From the NCBI GenBank assembly GCA_949130495.1, contig OX422220.1:126115268-126179267 (forward strand): a stretch of DNA of 64,000 bases. The letters are read 5' to 3'. A program made the translations under genes and the position numbers. Shown in pieces: positions 35,816-48,859 of this stretch. How positions within the stretch are numbered: position 1 is the first letter of the stretch; each line of letters starts with the position of its first letter. The notes under the pieces are model-generated. The model made no database searches. It saw only the letters and a list, made by a program, of their open reading frames with translations, and was not told the origin of the DNA. This DNA is from Sambucus nigra (Eukaryota > Streptophyta > Magnoliopsida > Dipsacales > Adoxaceae).

Positions 35816-37891
35816 TGTAGACATCCCATTCTATTAACCCCTGACTCTCCTTAGGTCCCTAGTACCTCCCTTCATAACTATAAACCCAGGTCACGTCCTG
35901 AGTACTGACCTGAAAGCCATCGAGAACTCCCCGGCTCAGTTTGACGCAAAAGTCAAACACTTCATATCGACTGAGACTAAATGAATCTTCGAAGGGCACT
36001 GAATAACCTTTCCAACGGCCTGCCCCTGCGCAATTCTGACTTACCATGAGGACGAACGATTCGTTTGTGTCCAAAACCTGACCTAGAGGCCACAGGGCGC
36101 TCCCGGGCTCTATTTGACCTATGTCAATTCTTCAGCTCGATCGAGGCTGAATGAATCTTCAAGGGGACCTGAATACCCTTTCCAATTGTTCACCTCGTGC
36201 GCGATTCTGACTTTCCATGCGGACGAACGATCCGTTTGACTCCGGGAGGCCACCGAGCGCTTCCTGGACCCGATTGACCAAAGTCAACTCTCCAAACCGG
36301 GTCAAACTCTTTGGAATGTCGAATTAAATCTCTTAAACTCTCAACGGTATGGACCGTACGCGATTCGAACTTACCATGCGGATGAACGATCCGTTTGCGT
36401 CCGAATGATTCCCCGTCCAATGGACCGACAAACGCTTCCGAGCCATATTTGACCCAAAGTCAACTCTCGAACCCAGGAGAGGTCCAAAGTACTTTCAAAG
36501 GTCTATGAATTACCTTTCCAACGGTATGCCCCGTGCATGATTATAACCAACGGTTTGCCCTCGACAGACGATTTTTCGAAAAAGCCTGAAACACACTGCC
36601 AAACGGCAGGTTCCAGAACCTGCCTATCGGCACCTGCTTGCCGATAGGCAGGAAGGGCTCTATGCCGATCGGAACTCACCTAGGACTATAAAAGGAGGCC
36701 TTCACCTCATTTGAAGGAAGGCCCCCAGATCTAATAAAAATCTCTCTGAATGAATCCCAGAAACCTCTCTCGAAGGCAGTGTGATTTCAACTTCCAAATG
36801 CCGTTTTTACTTCCACTTTTCATGATCCCTTTCATCAAACTTGGTGAATTATCCACTCTCCAGCATCATCCAAAGTTCAAGGGATGCTCCCCAACATTCA
36901 AGATCAATATCTTCAAGAAGGTCCAACTGTCTCAAACTCTCTCTTTAAATTCTCTTGAATTCTCAATAACTTGTTTTCTTACTTAGCACTTTTATTATCC
37001 CATTTCACACATCCTAATATACTTTTTACTTAGTATTATTGCACATCTTTTATTTTCATAAAACCCAAAAAAACAAGAAAAAGAGGGTTTTGCTCATAAA
37101 TTCAAATAAGGGATTCTCATATTTTCCTCACACTTTTCTCATAACTAAAACACTTTTTTCTACACACACACACACACACACTCACAAATAAGAGATTCCC
37201 CATTTTGGATTTATGGGATAAACCCCACCCCTCGTCTTACATGCGAACTATGTGGACTTTGATGCCTTTATAGGCTACGTAGGCGTCTCGGGGTAAAACC
37301 CGAGACTCGAGTCCTTTTTCTCACTTTTTCTCTCATTTTCTATCTTCTCTAAATCCATTTTTCTTATATTATACATATACTTGTTCTTAGTGACGCATTA
37401 ACCCATTCCCTTATAACGATCAACGTAGGGGTAATCGCGTAAATCTCATTTTTCTAATATTACTCTTATATATTCCTACGGATGACTCACTTTATCTTTT
37501 CAATGATACAAGTCGAGGATTCCTACCTCCATTATATATATACACACATGCACACATATCACGGGGTAAACATAAAGGAAAATAGCAAATATTCATGAGA
37601 GACGGAAAGGGCGGAATGGGTGTCTAACTCCTTCCCATTTCATAAATAAGCCTCCGAACCCTTCTCGAATCAGCTTGATTTCGTATGCACCAGTATGTCT
37701 TTGGATGCCACTCTTCGGGGTGGCTTCCCATTTTTCTTTTGTCTGTTTTGAGTAAAATAGACTGGCGACTCTGAATCTCTCTACATTTGTTCACACCACA
37801 AACGACGCCGACCGAAGTGGGACGCACGGGACTCGAAGGATCCTTTCCTCCCCGCCCCCGCCCCCAAGGTTCAGGATCGGGGATGGCCACA
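35816..37891 (+). repeat. 3' LTR of the Tat-lineage element
   Basis: It starts TGTAGACATCCC and ends GGATGGCCACA. Aligned by eye with 18770-20878, the first 330 bp differ at roughly 10% of sites and a 250-bp stretch around 36750-37000 at about 5%. A TATA box TATAAAAG lies at 36687-36694. The CA repeat near 37145 is shorter than in the 5' LTR. A small deletion occurs near 37400 where the 5' LTR has extra bases. Confidence 0.92.
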
Positions 37892-38838
37892 GAAGTAATT
37901 CAAAAAATCATTTGGAAAATATTCCGCCTCTCTAAAAATAGCCATTGGGAAAGTTCTAGGGTCGAAGCATATAAAAATACTTGAAATGAACCATCTAAAT
38001 CCGCTTAAAACCCATTTGCGATCTTACTGTGATGTCATGCGAATGATAAAAATCAGCACCATGCGAACAATGGAAAAAGGCAACTGTACAAATGGTTTCA
38101 ATCAGAAATCTAACCTAAACAAGAAATAGGTTGCCATGCCAACGGTATAAAATTATAACAGTGCGACTGTAAATTAGTAAAAGTTATAATCAGGGAATAA
38201 ACTCCAGAAAAGACTTAACTAGTTGAACCAAAATTCACAACTCTCAAAATATGATATAAGTACATGCAAAAACCCGTGAACAAAAATTCATTTAAACATT
38301 ATAAGTACAAATTTCAAATAAATGCAATAATTAACAACTCAAACACCTAAGATATACATATGACCCAAAAATGTGTAATGTGAACGTGATTAGGATATCT
38401 ATGATAGACATGATTTATATTATAAATTTCCTTTTAACTTTGATTAATGACATATTTTAAGAACATATTCAACGTAAATGTTAATCACTAAACAACGTTG
38501 TTAAAAACTCCAATAAAATTAAATCAATAATTTTTATTTTATTTTAATTATGGCATGATCGTGAACAAGTATAACTCACAAAATCAAGTGAAGGCACATA
38601 ATCAAGTTATAATAATTACAATTCATGCTTAAGTTTATTATTTCATCAATATCCCTTTAAGATACTCTAAATTATAAAATCTAACCATGTAATCTCCCTT
38701 AAGTGATATATAAGACCTAACATAGATAAATATAGTACAATAAAAATATTTTAAAAATCCTATCTTGTTTTTCTTGCCGCAAATTTTCTAGCACTCAACA
38801 TTGGCGCTTTTCATCATAAAATGACCTTTTCTATGACG
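37892..38838. other. AT-rich sequence between the element and copy B
   Basis: No coding frame or element terminus. It may belong to the same ancient repeat as copy B, because copy A is cut at 780 by an inserted LTR and its corresponding left part is outside the window. Confidence 0.5.
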
Positions 38839-39904
38839 ACTTTCACACACTCTTGTAGACACCTATCAATAATACATAGATTCAAATCAGTATAATCTCA
38901 CCCATGGTAGTCCTTTTCGCGTAAGCAACGTATCATAAATAAACACCATTAAGTCAAAGTGTTTTCACACAAAATGCTCAAATAGTCAATAAAAATATTT
39001 AAAGATTTGAGTAAAATAAGATCTAGGTATTTATCCGTGATTTAAAATGAATCGCACATGAAAGATACATAACATAATTCATATGATCCAAATGACATGA
39101 AATTCATTTGTAAAGTGAAATCATAATCAAAGATTTCAATAAACTTTAATTATCAATATTTTCTTGTGAATTATAATATATCATTGAATAAATAATTATT
39201 AATGCCAAATAGTTAAGAATCCATACTTTAACCACCATTCAACTTAAGTTCATGCACTAAATCAATATAAATATACTTAATCACACATCACATAAAAGAA
39301 TAAAATAAAAATATTTTTGACTTTTTAAGAAATGAAGGATGAAATATGTACATACATACTAATTAAGGTCTAAAACATATACAAAAATGCATGATGCAAG
39401 AAAATCCTCACAAAAGTATGAAAATGATCCAAACGTGATAATGAAAATCCCTCACCATAAATGATGCGATCCCAAAGGAATAAAGGAGTACCTAGGAAGG
39501 GTATTTACATAATCAGAGCCCTAGGTATCTTAAGTAAACTACCAATCTTAGTAGATAGGGATGCTGCCTCTCTCGAATATTTGGGAGGCATGAAGATAAC
39601 TTCATTCTTCGTAAGTTTCCTTTGAGGTAAGTCAACCTCAACTTTCATTCTTGGTGAAATTCTTGGCATACCTTTACCAATATTAGGTATTCATCTCTCT
39701 TTTCGCATAGAGATTATGTTCCTTGGAATGTTAAGATAATCTATAAGTCTAGGAATTTCTCTCCTAACATATTTTCTTCCATTGAGAATAATGTTAACTT
39801 TTCTCCTCAACTTGATAATCTATCCTCTAATATCATTAATAAGATCTCTCTTCATATTTTTTTCTTCTCTTATGAAAGAACCTATAATTTTTATTTAAAT
39901 TTGG

Positions 39905-41867
39905 TTTGAATGCCCATGTATCTTACAATGAGGACAAAGTGACACATTTCTCCTAAACTTAGGTTTTGGTTCATAAGATCTCTTTTCAACTTTAGCAAGA
40001 TACTTCCTATTAAAAGAAAAGTGGTCGATGTGATTATTTTTCCACAAAAAAATAACATCCACAAGCATGATACCTAGATCATGACATATGTACAACCTAA
40101 TTTTCCTTCTCTTTTGGAGCTTGTTCCTTAGCTTTGTTCTTGTGGCAATAAGAGATTTCAACTTTTGATTTTGAATTAACATTATTTTCTTTTATTGTTC
40201 AACAAAGCCAATACCATACTTGTCATTTTTATTTGACCATGTCTCAATAATATGTTAGCAATAGTATTTTTTCTTTCAATCAAGTCTGTTTTCAAATTGT
40301 TGGGATGTTGGAGTTCAACTTTAATCTTTTCAAAATTAACTTTCAAAATTTCTTTATAAATCTCTACTTCATCTTTTTGTTTCACAAGAATGTTACTTTT
40401 TCTTTTCATAGTCTCAATTTCATCAAAAGAATAATTAATTTTTTCTTTGAGTTTCCAATTCTCCAATTAAACATTTTAAACTTTTTTTCACTATTCAAAT
40501 TGAAAGGATTTCATTTTGTTCAAAAGTTTCATGTTTGACTTTTTCAATTTAAATAATTCTTGGACAAGCTCATTAAATGCATTATTCATGTCTTCAAATT
40601 CATCATCACTCTCATGGAATGACATATGGTTTGATGTATGTGATCATACACTCCTACAATATGATGAATCACTAAGAGATAAGTGACTAGACTCTTTGAC
40701 ATTGTTTTTTTCTTCCCAACATCATCAAATTACACACTCTCATCACGAACATTCTTCTTCTTCTTCTTCTTCTTCTTCTTCTTCTTCTTCTTCTTCTTCT
40801 TCTTCTTCTTCTTCTTCTTCTTCCAATATAACCATGAATGAAATTGAAATTTCACTCTCTTATTCATCACTTGAAAAATTGTCATCGAAATCACTATCCA
40901 TGTCACTCAAACTCACATTATAGACTTTCATCTTCTTCTCAACGTCTTTGTTATTTTTTATCCTTTTCAAGTATGTTGGAAACACATTCATATTATGTCC
41001 TACACTACCACCACGAAAGAATTTATATTCTTATCTTTCCTTTCCTCTCTTAGGCACATTTCTCTCATAACTACCTTGGGAGTTATATCTAGTGGACCTG
41101 TGTTGCTTGGGCTCAAATTTCTTATTATTTTTGTAAAATTTGTCGAACCATTTTACAAAAATATTTATATCTACTTCGACATTATCTTTTGGTCTATCTT
41201 CACCTTACTTTCTCACTAGACTTGACAACAAAATCAATATCCTTCTTAAGTTTACCCACACTAGAATATTCATCTTGATCACAAATTTAAAGTTACCCAA
41301 CTAACTCTTCCAAACTACGTGTGTACTTATCCTTATTTGATTAAGGATAACAACTTTGGTTTTGAATCTAGAAGCTAACGTTATCAACAACTTCCTCACC
41401 ACTTTGTTCTCGGGGATCTTATCTCCCACGATAAAAAATGTATTGGTAAACTTGATCAATCTAGTGTAATACTCATTGAAATATTTTTCTCCATTAATTC
41501 TCATGGTTTTAAACATAGACATAATGTTTTGAAACTTTTCTCTGTTGACTCTTGAAGTTTACTCGTGAGTAACTCTCAAATACCTAAGCTCTTTTAGCCG
41601 TATCGCAATTGAGAATTCTATTATACTCTTGTGTACTAATCGATGAAAAAATAGCATTCAACCCAATTGAGTTATAATTTCAAACAACAAATTCAACATC
41701 CGACTAAACGATCATCGATTTATTAATTTTAACGCCTTCTTCATTAATCATGGGACTAATCCACCCATATACTACACTGTTTTACACACGCTAATGATTG
41801 GACTTAAAATGAGCATTCATTTTGACTTTCCAATGGCCATAGTTCTATCCATCAAAATAAGAAGTAC
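39905..41867 (-). pseudogene. gag: Copia gag remnant, copy B
   Basis: Same order as copy A: NYxxWKxxM-like segment, UBN2-like stretch at 41522-41301, glutamate run, coiled coil at 40466-40182, and a knuckle-like CPHCKIHGHSNQ near 39900-39960 that keeps both cysteines of the first pair. The reading frame appears to continue left through a basic segment toward 39560 with stops. No pol domain follows. A degenerate primer-site phrase lies near 42013-42027 on its upstream side. Confidence 0.65.
40752..40823. repeat. CTT trinucleotide repeat, expanded allele
   Basis: About 24 uninterrupted CTT units, coding for glutamate on the minus strand in the gag remnant; 45 bp longer than in copy A. Confidence 0.95.
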
Positions 41868-43151
41868 GGTCCGTAGAATTACTATCATGATATTGATCCA
41901 TCTCCCAATAATATCTAATCACAACCTCAATTTAGATATAAAAGCAAATAATACTACAACAACACACACTGGTAAAGGTTTACTCTAACACATGAATAAT
42001 TAAAAGAGAAACCACCATAGCACTAGTTGAGGGTGGAATGTTTTAAACAAAATGTTCACCTCAGATAAACCTATTAGAGGGTGGGTGGGGTGAATAGGGT
42101 TTTAATAAAAGTTTACCAATTTTTCAAATATCTTGGCTAATTTTAGATCAATCCTAGTTAAGATTTATCTAGTTGAGAGATCTACCAGATCCAAGACAAT
42201 TAACAAATTAGAAAAAATCTAAGTCAATTATGTGAATTAATGCAATCCCTAAGTTCAATTTAACAATGGATCACGTTGGATCCATGATTAGATCTAGATT
42301 TGCATGTGATAGTAATTGTGTATATGATCATCAAATAATTACACAATAGGAACAAGACAAGATTTATGAGCAAAAACCCCACGTAGAGGTAAAACTTCCT
42401 CGATGAATCCTCGTCTCTCATTTAATTTGAAAATTAATTACCCAAGAAGTTACCTTTCTCTTGTTACCTATGTATTTTGAAACCTTACCCAATTTGAATA
42501 AGTTAACCGCTCATAAATCCATCAAGTGAACATGAAAGTTACGTTCTCAATCCTTGGATCACACCGATAATCAACTCCCCAAAAGTCAATTCACCTCCTT
42601 TTAGATCTAGAGTTTAGATCTTCAAATTCAGATTAAACTTGGTAGAATTGAATCTAGCTTTATTGTTTTTCAATTCAAAACACTTTAAAATCTAACAACA
42701 TTGAATTAATTATGGATTCAAGTATTTCTTTCAAAATTGGAAAGATCAAGTGGAGTTGAAGGTTGTAACGTGTTTCTTTGATCACTTGCGAAAAAATAAT
42801 TTCTTTAAGTGTGAGAAGTACTTAGTAAAAGGATCTTAATTTCTCTAAGTGTCTTTCTTTGATCACACAGGTTCAATATCTATTTGTGCACACACTTATT
42901 GGAAGTATGCATAATACACCTAAACAAGCATACAAAGAAAACTATTTTTTAAAAATTTCACTTAATTTTATCATAAAAATAATTTTTTAAAGTATAATGT
43001 AAATGTGTACATCTATGTTTAAGACTTGAGACGACTCAACCAAAAACTACCACAAAGAATATAATCTTCCATCTTCAGAATTTCATGTAGAGACTTTGAC
43101 GTAGAGAATCCATGAGTGATCTTTAGTTTCAATGTCCATAGATTCTAATGA

Positions 43152-43157
<6 letters not shown>

Positions 43158-43184
<27 letters not shown>

Positions 43185-43185
43185 C
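43158..43185. repeat. CT dinucleotide repeat
   Basis: Shorter copy B counterpart of the run at 5056-5098. Confidence 0.9.
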
Positions 43186-45291
43186 CCTATCTATATACTG
43201 CTGTTTTTGTCTCTATTTGTCCAAGACTCTATAGTTTGTCACTAGAAATAGCCAACTAAACTATAATAACACCTATCAAAAGATCTATTACATCTTTAAT
43301 CAGTATACTACTAATGGTCGTGCACCATCAATAATAAATTATGATAATGTTATTTCCCTCCAGAGGTTTTTGGGTCTCATCACTCTAGAGATTTACGTTC
43401 ACCTTAGATTTTAATAGTGCATGATCACGTTGTAAGTACAATAAGAACTTTATAACTCTTGTTATATTTAATGACGTACTAAGCACAATGAAAAAATCTT
43501 ACGTTTATGTGCCAAAGCTTTATCAACTATTTAACACTAAATTTTATTTCATTTAAGCATTAAAAATGAATCATGCAAAAAATTGAAACAATCACACCAC
43601 AAGAATCTTAGAGTGAAAACCTCATAGGATAAGGTTCGAGTCTAATACACAACAAATGGACTATAGTAAAGATCTTTCATAGATAGAAAACAAAGTTGAT
43701 TCGATCCTATGCAAATTTAACATGAAAATATTTTCCATGGACATCAACCAGAGGATGATTCTTCATAACTACTTGAAGTTTCAAACTATATCAATATTTT
43801 CTCTATGAATCAAACCATTCTATTATTTAAATAAAAAGAATTTAGGTTCCGTAGGATGATGCGATAAGATCACACGAGTTACCACTCCTTTGGCATTGTT
43901 TTGTTCTTAGCATTCTACACGTGGAAAATAATGCGGTCATATATATTTTTGCTTGTGGAGACTGGCATAACCTATTGATAGGCTAAGGCTAAGGCTATGA
44001 AGGATATCATGTTGAGGGAATATTCTATTGGCCATATGTAAGCTTCAGGTTGATTGATGGACACCCAGCCTAATATTTTTTTCAACTATAGATAAGACGC
44101 TAATGTGTTGTGTTGCATGAATGATATCTATGAAAGTTCAATATATGATACAACAGTAGCATCCAAGACCTTGTTTGAGAATCCACATTTTCCATGATAA
44201 ATAAGGAGTATTTCTCATTTTCCATCTTTTAGTTGCATTTGATATCATTTAATTGCCCTGAAAAATAATTACAATTTACACTAAGGTACTAACACCTAAA
44301 GAACAAAAAATTGATTTTCCATGAAATTCAATTCTTTGGGGGTCCCAAAAGAATTGAATTCCAGAAAACCAATGACTTGAAAATTAATTCCACCATCTTC
44401 TATCAAACAGGGTCTTAAAAAATTTCATGGTGTTAAACGTTATAACCACATACTTTAAAGCTTGAAAGTTACACTTAGGTGACATTTCATTTTGTTGTTC
44501 AAGAGATGGTTGGATTTTAATGTTTGGAAATATAAGCAACTTATGATTCATTTTCTTCCTTTTTGATTCTCTAAAACTTCGAATAACTTCCAATGTTCTA
44601 GAATATTTACCAATAGGGAGTGCCAAAAAATGCTTGTGGTGAATTATTTCAATTTTTTAGTATGTGATTTAAATGATTTACAAACATGACATGCAACATA
44701 TGATGATAAAAAAACAAGTTTATCCAGCGATTACAACAAACAGTGACAACCTTCTTTACACCTCCCAGGAAATCAACCACATGAACAAAAAATAAAAAAA
44801 TTAAATTGAATGATTTGTTGAAATTATAATGAGAATCTACTAATGTAATATGATTCAAATAACATAAAATTAGCACGTCATGCACCTTTGTCCTTTTTAT
44901 GTTGTCGTTATCAAAAGAAAACTCATGTGGACCCAACAAACACTCGACTCCAGCCTTGCCTCATGGGATCTCCTCTGGCCATAATCGCCACTATTAAAGA
45001 GGAGTGATATGGAACTGCAATAACAGGGACAAACTTTAATGATGACGTTCTATCAGTTCAACAAACTCCAAAGTTGGAGTAGTTTGGGCTAGGCCATTTC
45101 AGAAACACGTAGTATGCAAAAGTTTACTTGATGAGACTATATCCATGATTCATATATAGAATGAAACTAAAGCAAGGTACATATAAATCTAGTACACTTT
45201 AGAACATATGGTTCTACCCCAATTAGAAGCAATCAATTAGGTATCAATTAAAAAGAAAAAACAGAGATCTTGAAAAAAATAGAGATTGAAT

Positions 45292-45903
45292 GTTGGTAAT
45301 CATAGCATCACTCATTGTTTAAACATGATTGCATGTTGGCTTTTGGTTATATATTAAAATTCAAGTGGTGAAACTCATTTAAGACCTCAACCCCACCATA
45401 TGATCCTCCTAGAAGGAGGTAAAACGTAATTATAACAATAATAAAGGATTGGGAAGGGTTGAACACCTCTATTGGGGTGTCTATGTTCACTATAAAGATG
45501 TTTATCTCGTGTATATTCCTTATAATTATCTATAATACAAACATGAGCATCCTTATACTTTGGATTAGGCGGTTTGAGGTTGTGTAAGGTATTTATAATT
45601 GATAGAGAACCCGATCAAAGTATCTAATGGACTTAGCTAGGCGTTTCGACTAATTAGGGTCTCAATAAACAGGAATATATCTAAGGCACACTAATGTTAT
45701 GACTTGAAAATAATATAGGGGGAGAAAGTGGTCCTTTCCCTTTACAACTATTCAATGTACTTGATATAAAGTATTTTTTCATGTAAGATAGCTTATATAC
45801 GATCTCCTGAACATTTCCCAAGTCTTCATTATATAATCAACCCATTGAACAAGTGAGTGTACAATATGGATGTCCATGATAGCTATAGTAACGAGGTGGA
45901 GTC
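45292..45903. other. Noncoding spacer
   Basis: AT-rich with no recognised coding or RNA feature. It begins TGTTGG directly after copy B, so it could be the start of an inserted element, but no matching end was found. Confidence 0.4.
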
Positions 45904-46791
45904 TGTAACGCCTCGTAAATTCAAGGACCACTAGTTTAGTAATGTTTTGGGAGAGAAAGAATTTATTTCATTGGGAGGAATTAAATTCGTGATTTGGGAA
46001 ATTTTTAAATTTGAGGTATTTATTTAATTTGGAGAATTGAGGTTTAATTATTTGGATTATTTTTGTGTCGCATTTTGAAGTAAATTTTTTGGAGAATGTT
46101 ATAAATTAATCCGGATGGCAATTTTGAGCACACGGTTGAGTCCGATAGGGCTGAAATAGTCCAAAACGAGTGGCCATAGGTATAAGATGGGTTATGGGAC
46201 CTTTCTAGACCTATTTAAACTCCCAAAAAAATGTTTGGGCCCTTTTTAGAAGACCCATAAGCCCCATAAGGGGATTTAAGTTAATAACCCTAATTGTGAG
46301 AGGGACTGGAAACTTTAATTCATTTTTTAAAGAGAAAATTAGGAAGAGCCAAAAAAGGGTGCAACTAGAGAAGGTTTTGAGAGATTAAACCAAGAACAAG
46401 TGAGGAGACCATTGAATCAACCCATCATCTTCACCAAAGGATTTGATTCTACAAACACTAAGATAAGTGGTTTAACTTGAATTTGATTAATTGCATTTTT
46501 TCTATTCATATTATAGAATGTGTGAATTGATTAATATGTTAGGGTTAGTTAAAAATTTAAATTTGGGGATTTCATGATTGTGATTTAAAATTATGTAGAG
46601 ATGATAAGAATATGTGGATTTTGATTCCCCCATTTGTGTAGATGATGTAGTTAGATTGAGAAAAATAAATGGGTGGATTTATGATGAATCTTGGAAGGTT
46701 TTAGGGCAAAATCTGTGCAGAAAGGAAGGTTTAAAAATTGTAAAGGCGGAAATGGGTTTTCATGGCAACGATGGAGGAAAAAGAGAACCAG

Positions 46792-46848
46792 GGTCGTTCG
46801 AACGACCTAGTGTTTCATTCAAACGATGGCCAAAGTCGTTCGAACGAC
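46792..46848. repeat. Paired TTCGAA palindromes
   Basis: GGTCGTTCGAACGACC at 46792-46807 is a perfect 16-bp palindrome. GTCGTTCGAACGAC at 46835-46848 is a perfect 14-bp one. Degenerate copies (CATTCAAACGATGG, CGCTTAAACGATG) lie beside them. Confidence 0.95.
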
Positions 46849-47529
46849 ATGGCTAGTCGCTTAAACGATGACATCTTATCTAACATATTTCTTCCTCCTT
46901 CACTATTTTAGACCTGACTGTTAATTTTGGGCAAATGGTTCCTAATTTGGGTAAATCTGAATTGTGGGTTGTAATTTAGGGTTTGAATTGTTGAATTTAC
47001 CCATGGATTAATAGAGGATAAATCCAAAAAGATAATTAAGGTTTATTTTGAGTAATTAAGAACCTTGCACTTTAAGTGGGCAAAATTTTGATAGAATTTT
47101 TATGATAATTTGGGGATGTTGATTTTCGGGCCGAGCAAGTGAGTCCAAGTGTATTAGTTGAACGACGCTAAGATAATTAATTAATATGTGATTAATTCAT
47201 ATGAGTTGGGATATGGACTCGAGCGAAATTTGGACTAGTGCTATGAGCATTTAGGCACGAATTTGGTCGAGTTAATTTATTATAGGGTTATATAATAAAT
47301 TAAGGAATATTCGAATATAAATAGGGCGGTAGCCATAATATGTGGTATTGAGGAATAAGTTCTACATGATGAGATTTAGGGCTGACAGTATGAGTATGGG
47401 TAATCTAGTTGGGTGACACAACTTAAGTAATAAAAAAATAATTGTGCAAAATTATTTAAATATCAAGTCAGTAGGTAGACTTGGAAAGATTAGGCTAATG
47501 TTACGGATTATCTACACCGGTAGCCTGGA

Positions 47530-47533
<4 letters not shown>

Positions 47534-47587
<54 letters not shown>
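47534..47587. repeat. TA dinucleotide repeat
   Basis: About 27 TA units. A shorter TA run lies at 48071-48089. Confidence 0.95.
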
Positions 47588-47590
<3 letters not shown>

Positions 47591-48859
47591 ATGATGTGTA
47601 GTATATATATGATTTATAAATATTTATGTGTATAATATTTATAGTAAAGCATACCAATTCTAATGCTATCTTAGGACGTTGCGCGATGTGGGTGAATCTC
47701 CTGACTAGAGAATGCAGGGAGAGTATAATCCCCAGGTCATATCATTTGTTATTAGGGGTGAGCCGTTATGGTGTGGGACGGTCACTTTCGAGGGGAACTA
47801 TGGCTGCCTCCTATGTGGTTGTGATAGCATTTAGAGAACAGCCTACTCGGGAGGATGTTATATCTACAATAAGTGTTTGAATGTTGTAATATGATATTAC
47901 CTATATATGGTGTAGATTTATATACAGGTAAATACATGGTGATAATTGTATTAATGATATAACTTGTGAGATTGTTATATGATATCAAATGAGAAATGAT
48001 TTAAATAAGTTAGTGTGATTAATAACTTATAACTCGTATACTAAACTCACTCAGGATAGAGTAGTGGGAATATATATATATATATATATGACAAGACTAG
48101 TTACGGGATAGCTAGCTAGATGGGTCATGTATAGGTACGTTAGATGTGCACATTAGGCGAGGGGTGAGGTGTCCTCAAGAGAGTGCGCAACACTAACTTA
48201 AATATGAAGAGAATTCATGCATTTTAATTTACTGCAATTAAATTCACTTGCTAAATATTTTCAAAATATTTTGGGTTCTAACCCTTACTATAAAATATTT
48301 TCAAAACCTTTTAGGTGTCGCACCACAGGGATGCCAAAATTATTCTATTCCAGGGTTACGCAACTGCGGCAGATGTGGATGTTGCAGGACATTGACTTAG
48401 CCGCTTCTGTCATTTCATTCCTAGAGTAGGATGTAGTTAGTATTCCATTTGGGCATGTTGCCCTAGTTGTTCCATTTTATTTCAGTTTGATGATGTATTC
48501 AGTTATTCTGACTGTGGTTTATTTTTGATATTTAATTTGTATCCTGTGGTTGTCTCGGCAAGGATTATATTTATTGCTTTTCTAAATTACTGTTTCTGTG
48601 ATTGTGTCAATGGTTTATTATATAGTCTTTCGCATGTTTTTAGAGATGTTAAATAAGAAGATAAAATTTGGCATCATGTCTTTTGAATACTAGGTTGTTA
48701 GTAAGTTTTAAAGAAGTTTTCGACAATGATGCTAAGCATGATCTAGATGAGATTCCTATTTAATTTGATATATGACTGATCACCCGGTATTTTATTAGTT
48801 AAGGTGTCATAGAGTGATGGGAGAAGGTTTTCAAGTCATGGGTGTTAGTTGTTGTTAGC

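Larger units (their letters stand above)
18770..37891 (+). mobile_element. Tat-lineage gypsy retrotransposon, 19.1 kb
   Basis: Order on the plus strand: 5' LTR, tRNA-Arg-type primer site, leader, gag, protease, G-patch-like linker, reverse transcriptase, RNase H, second RNase H, integrase, two antisense genes, 80-bp tandem array, purine tract, 3' LTR. The large size, tRNA-Arg primer, second RNase H, antisense genes and 3' tandem array are all features reported for the Tat lineage (Ogre, Retand, Grande). Many stops and at least three frame changes make it inactive. LTRs differ by roughly 5-10% in the parts compared, so the insertion is old. Flanking pentamers GAACC and GAAGT do not match. No ORF1 was seen upstream of gag. 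Confidence 0.9.
38839..45291. repeat. Large duplicated block, copy B
   Basis: Counterpart of 781-7241, in the same orientation. It lacks about 50 bp present in copy A near 6090-6140 and has a GGCTAA duplication near 43985. The noncoding part right of the gag remnant runs 41870-45291. Weak minus-strand frames at 44384-44939 are shared with copy A but not recognised. To the right, sequence diverges abruptly at TGTTGGTAATC. Confidence 0.9.
45904..48859 (+). mobile_element. Gypsy-type LTR-like block 1
   Basis: It begins TGTAACGCCTCGTAAATTC, a typical LTR start, then has a leader-like region near 46300-46450. A phrase GGGCTGACAGTATGAGTATGGG near 47380 resembles the GGGCCGACAGC region of the solo LTR at 13700. 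It contains two strong TTCGAA palindromes at 46792-46848 and two TA repeats. The right terminus was not found; the next LTR-like start at 48860 may have truncated it. No coding domain. Confidence 0.45.

Noticed and set aside
18765..37896. Target-site duplication for the Tat-lineage element
   Set aside because: Flanking pentamers GAACC and GAAGT share only GAA, so no duplication is claimed.
40696..40923. Plus-strand serine-rich frame
   Set aside because: Created by the CTT repeat; the real coding strand is the minus-strand gag.
781..45291. Copies A and B as the two LTRs of one giant element
   Set aside because: They contain gag coding sequence, lack TG/CA ends and target duplications, and copy A is cut by another LTR.
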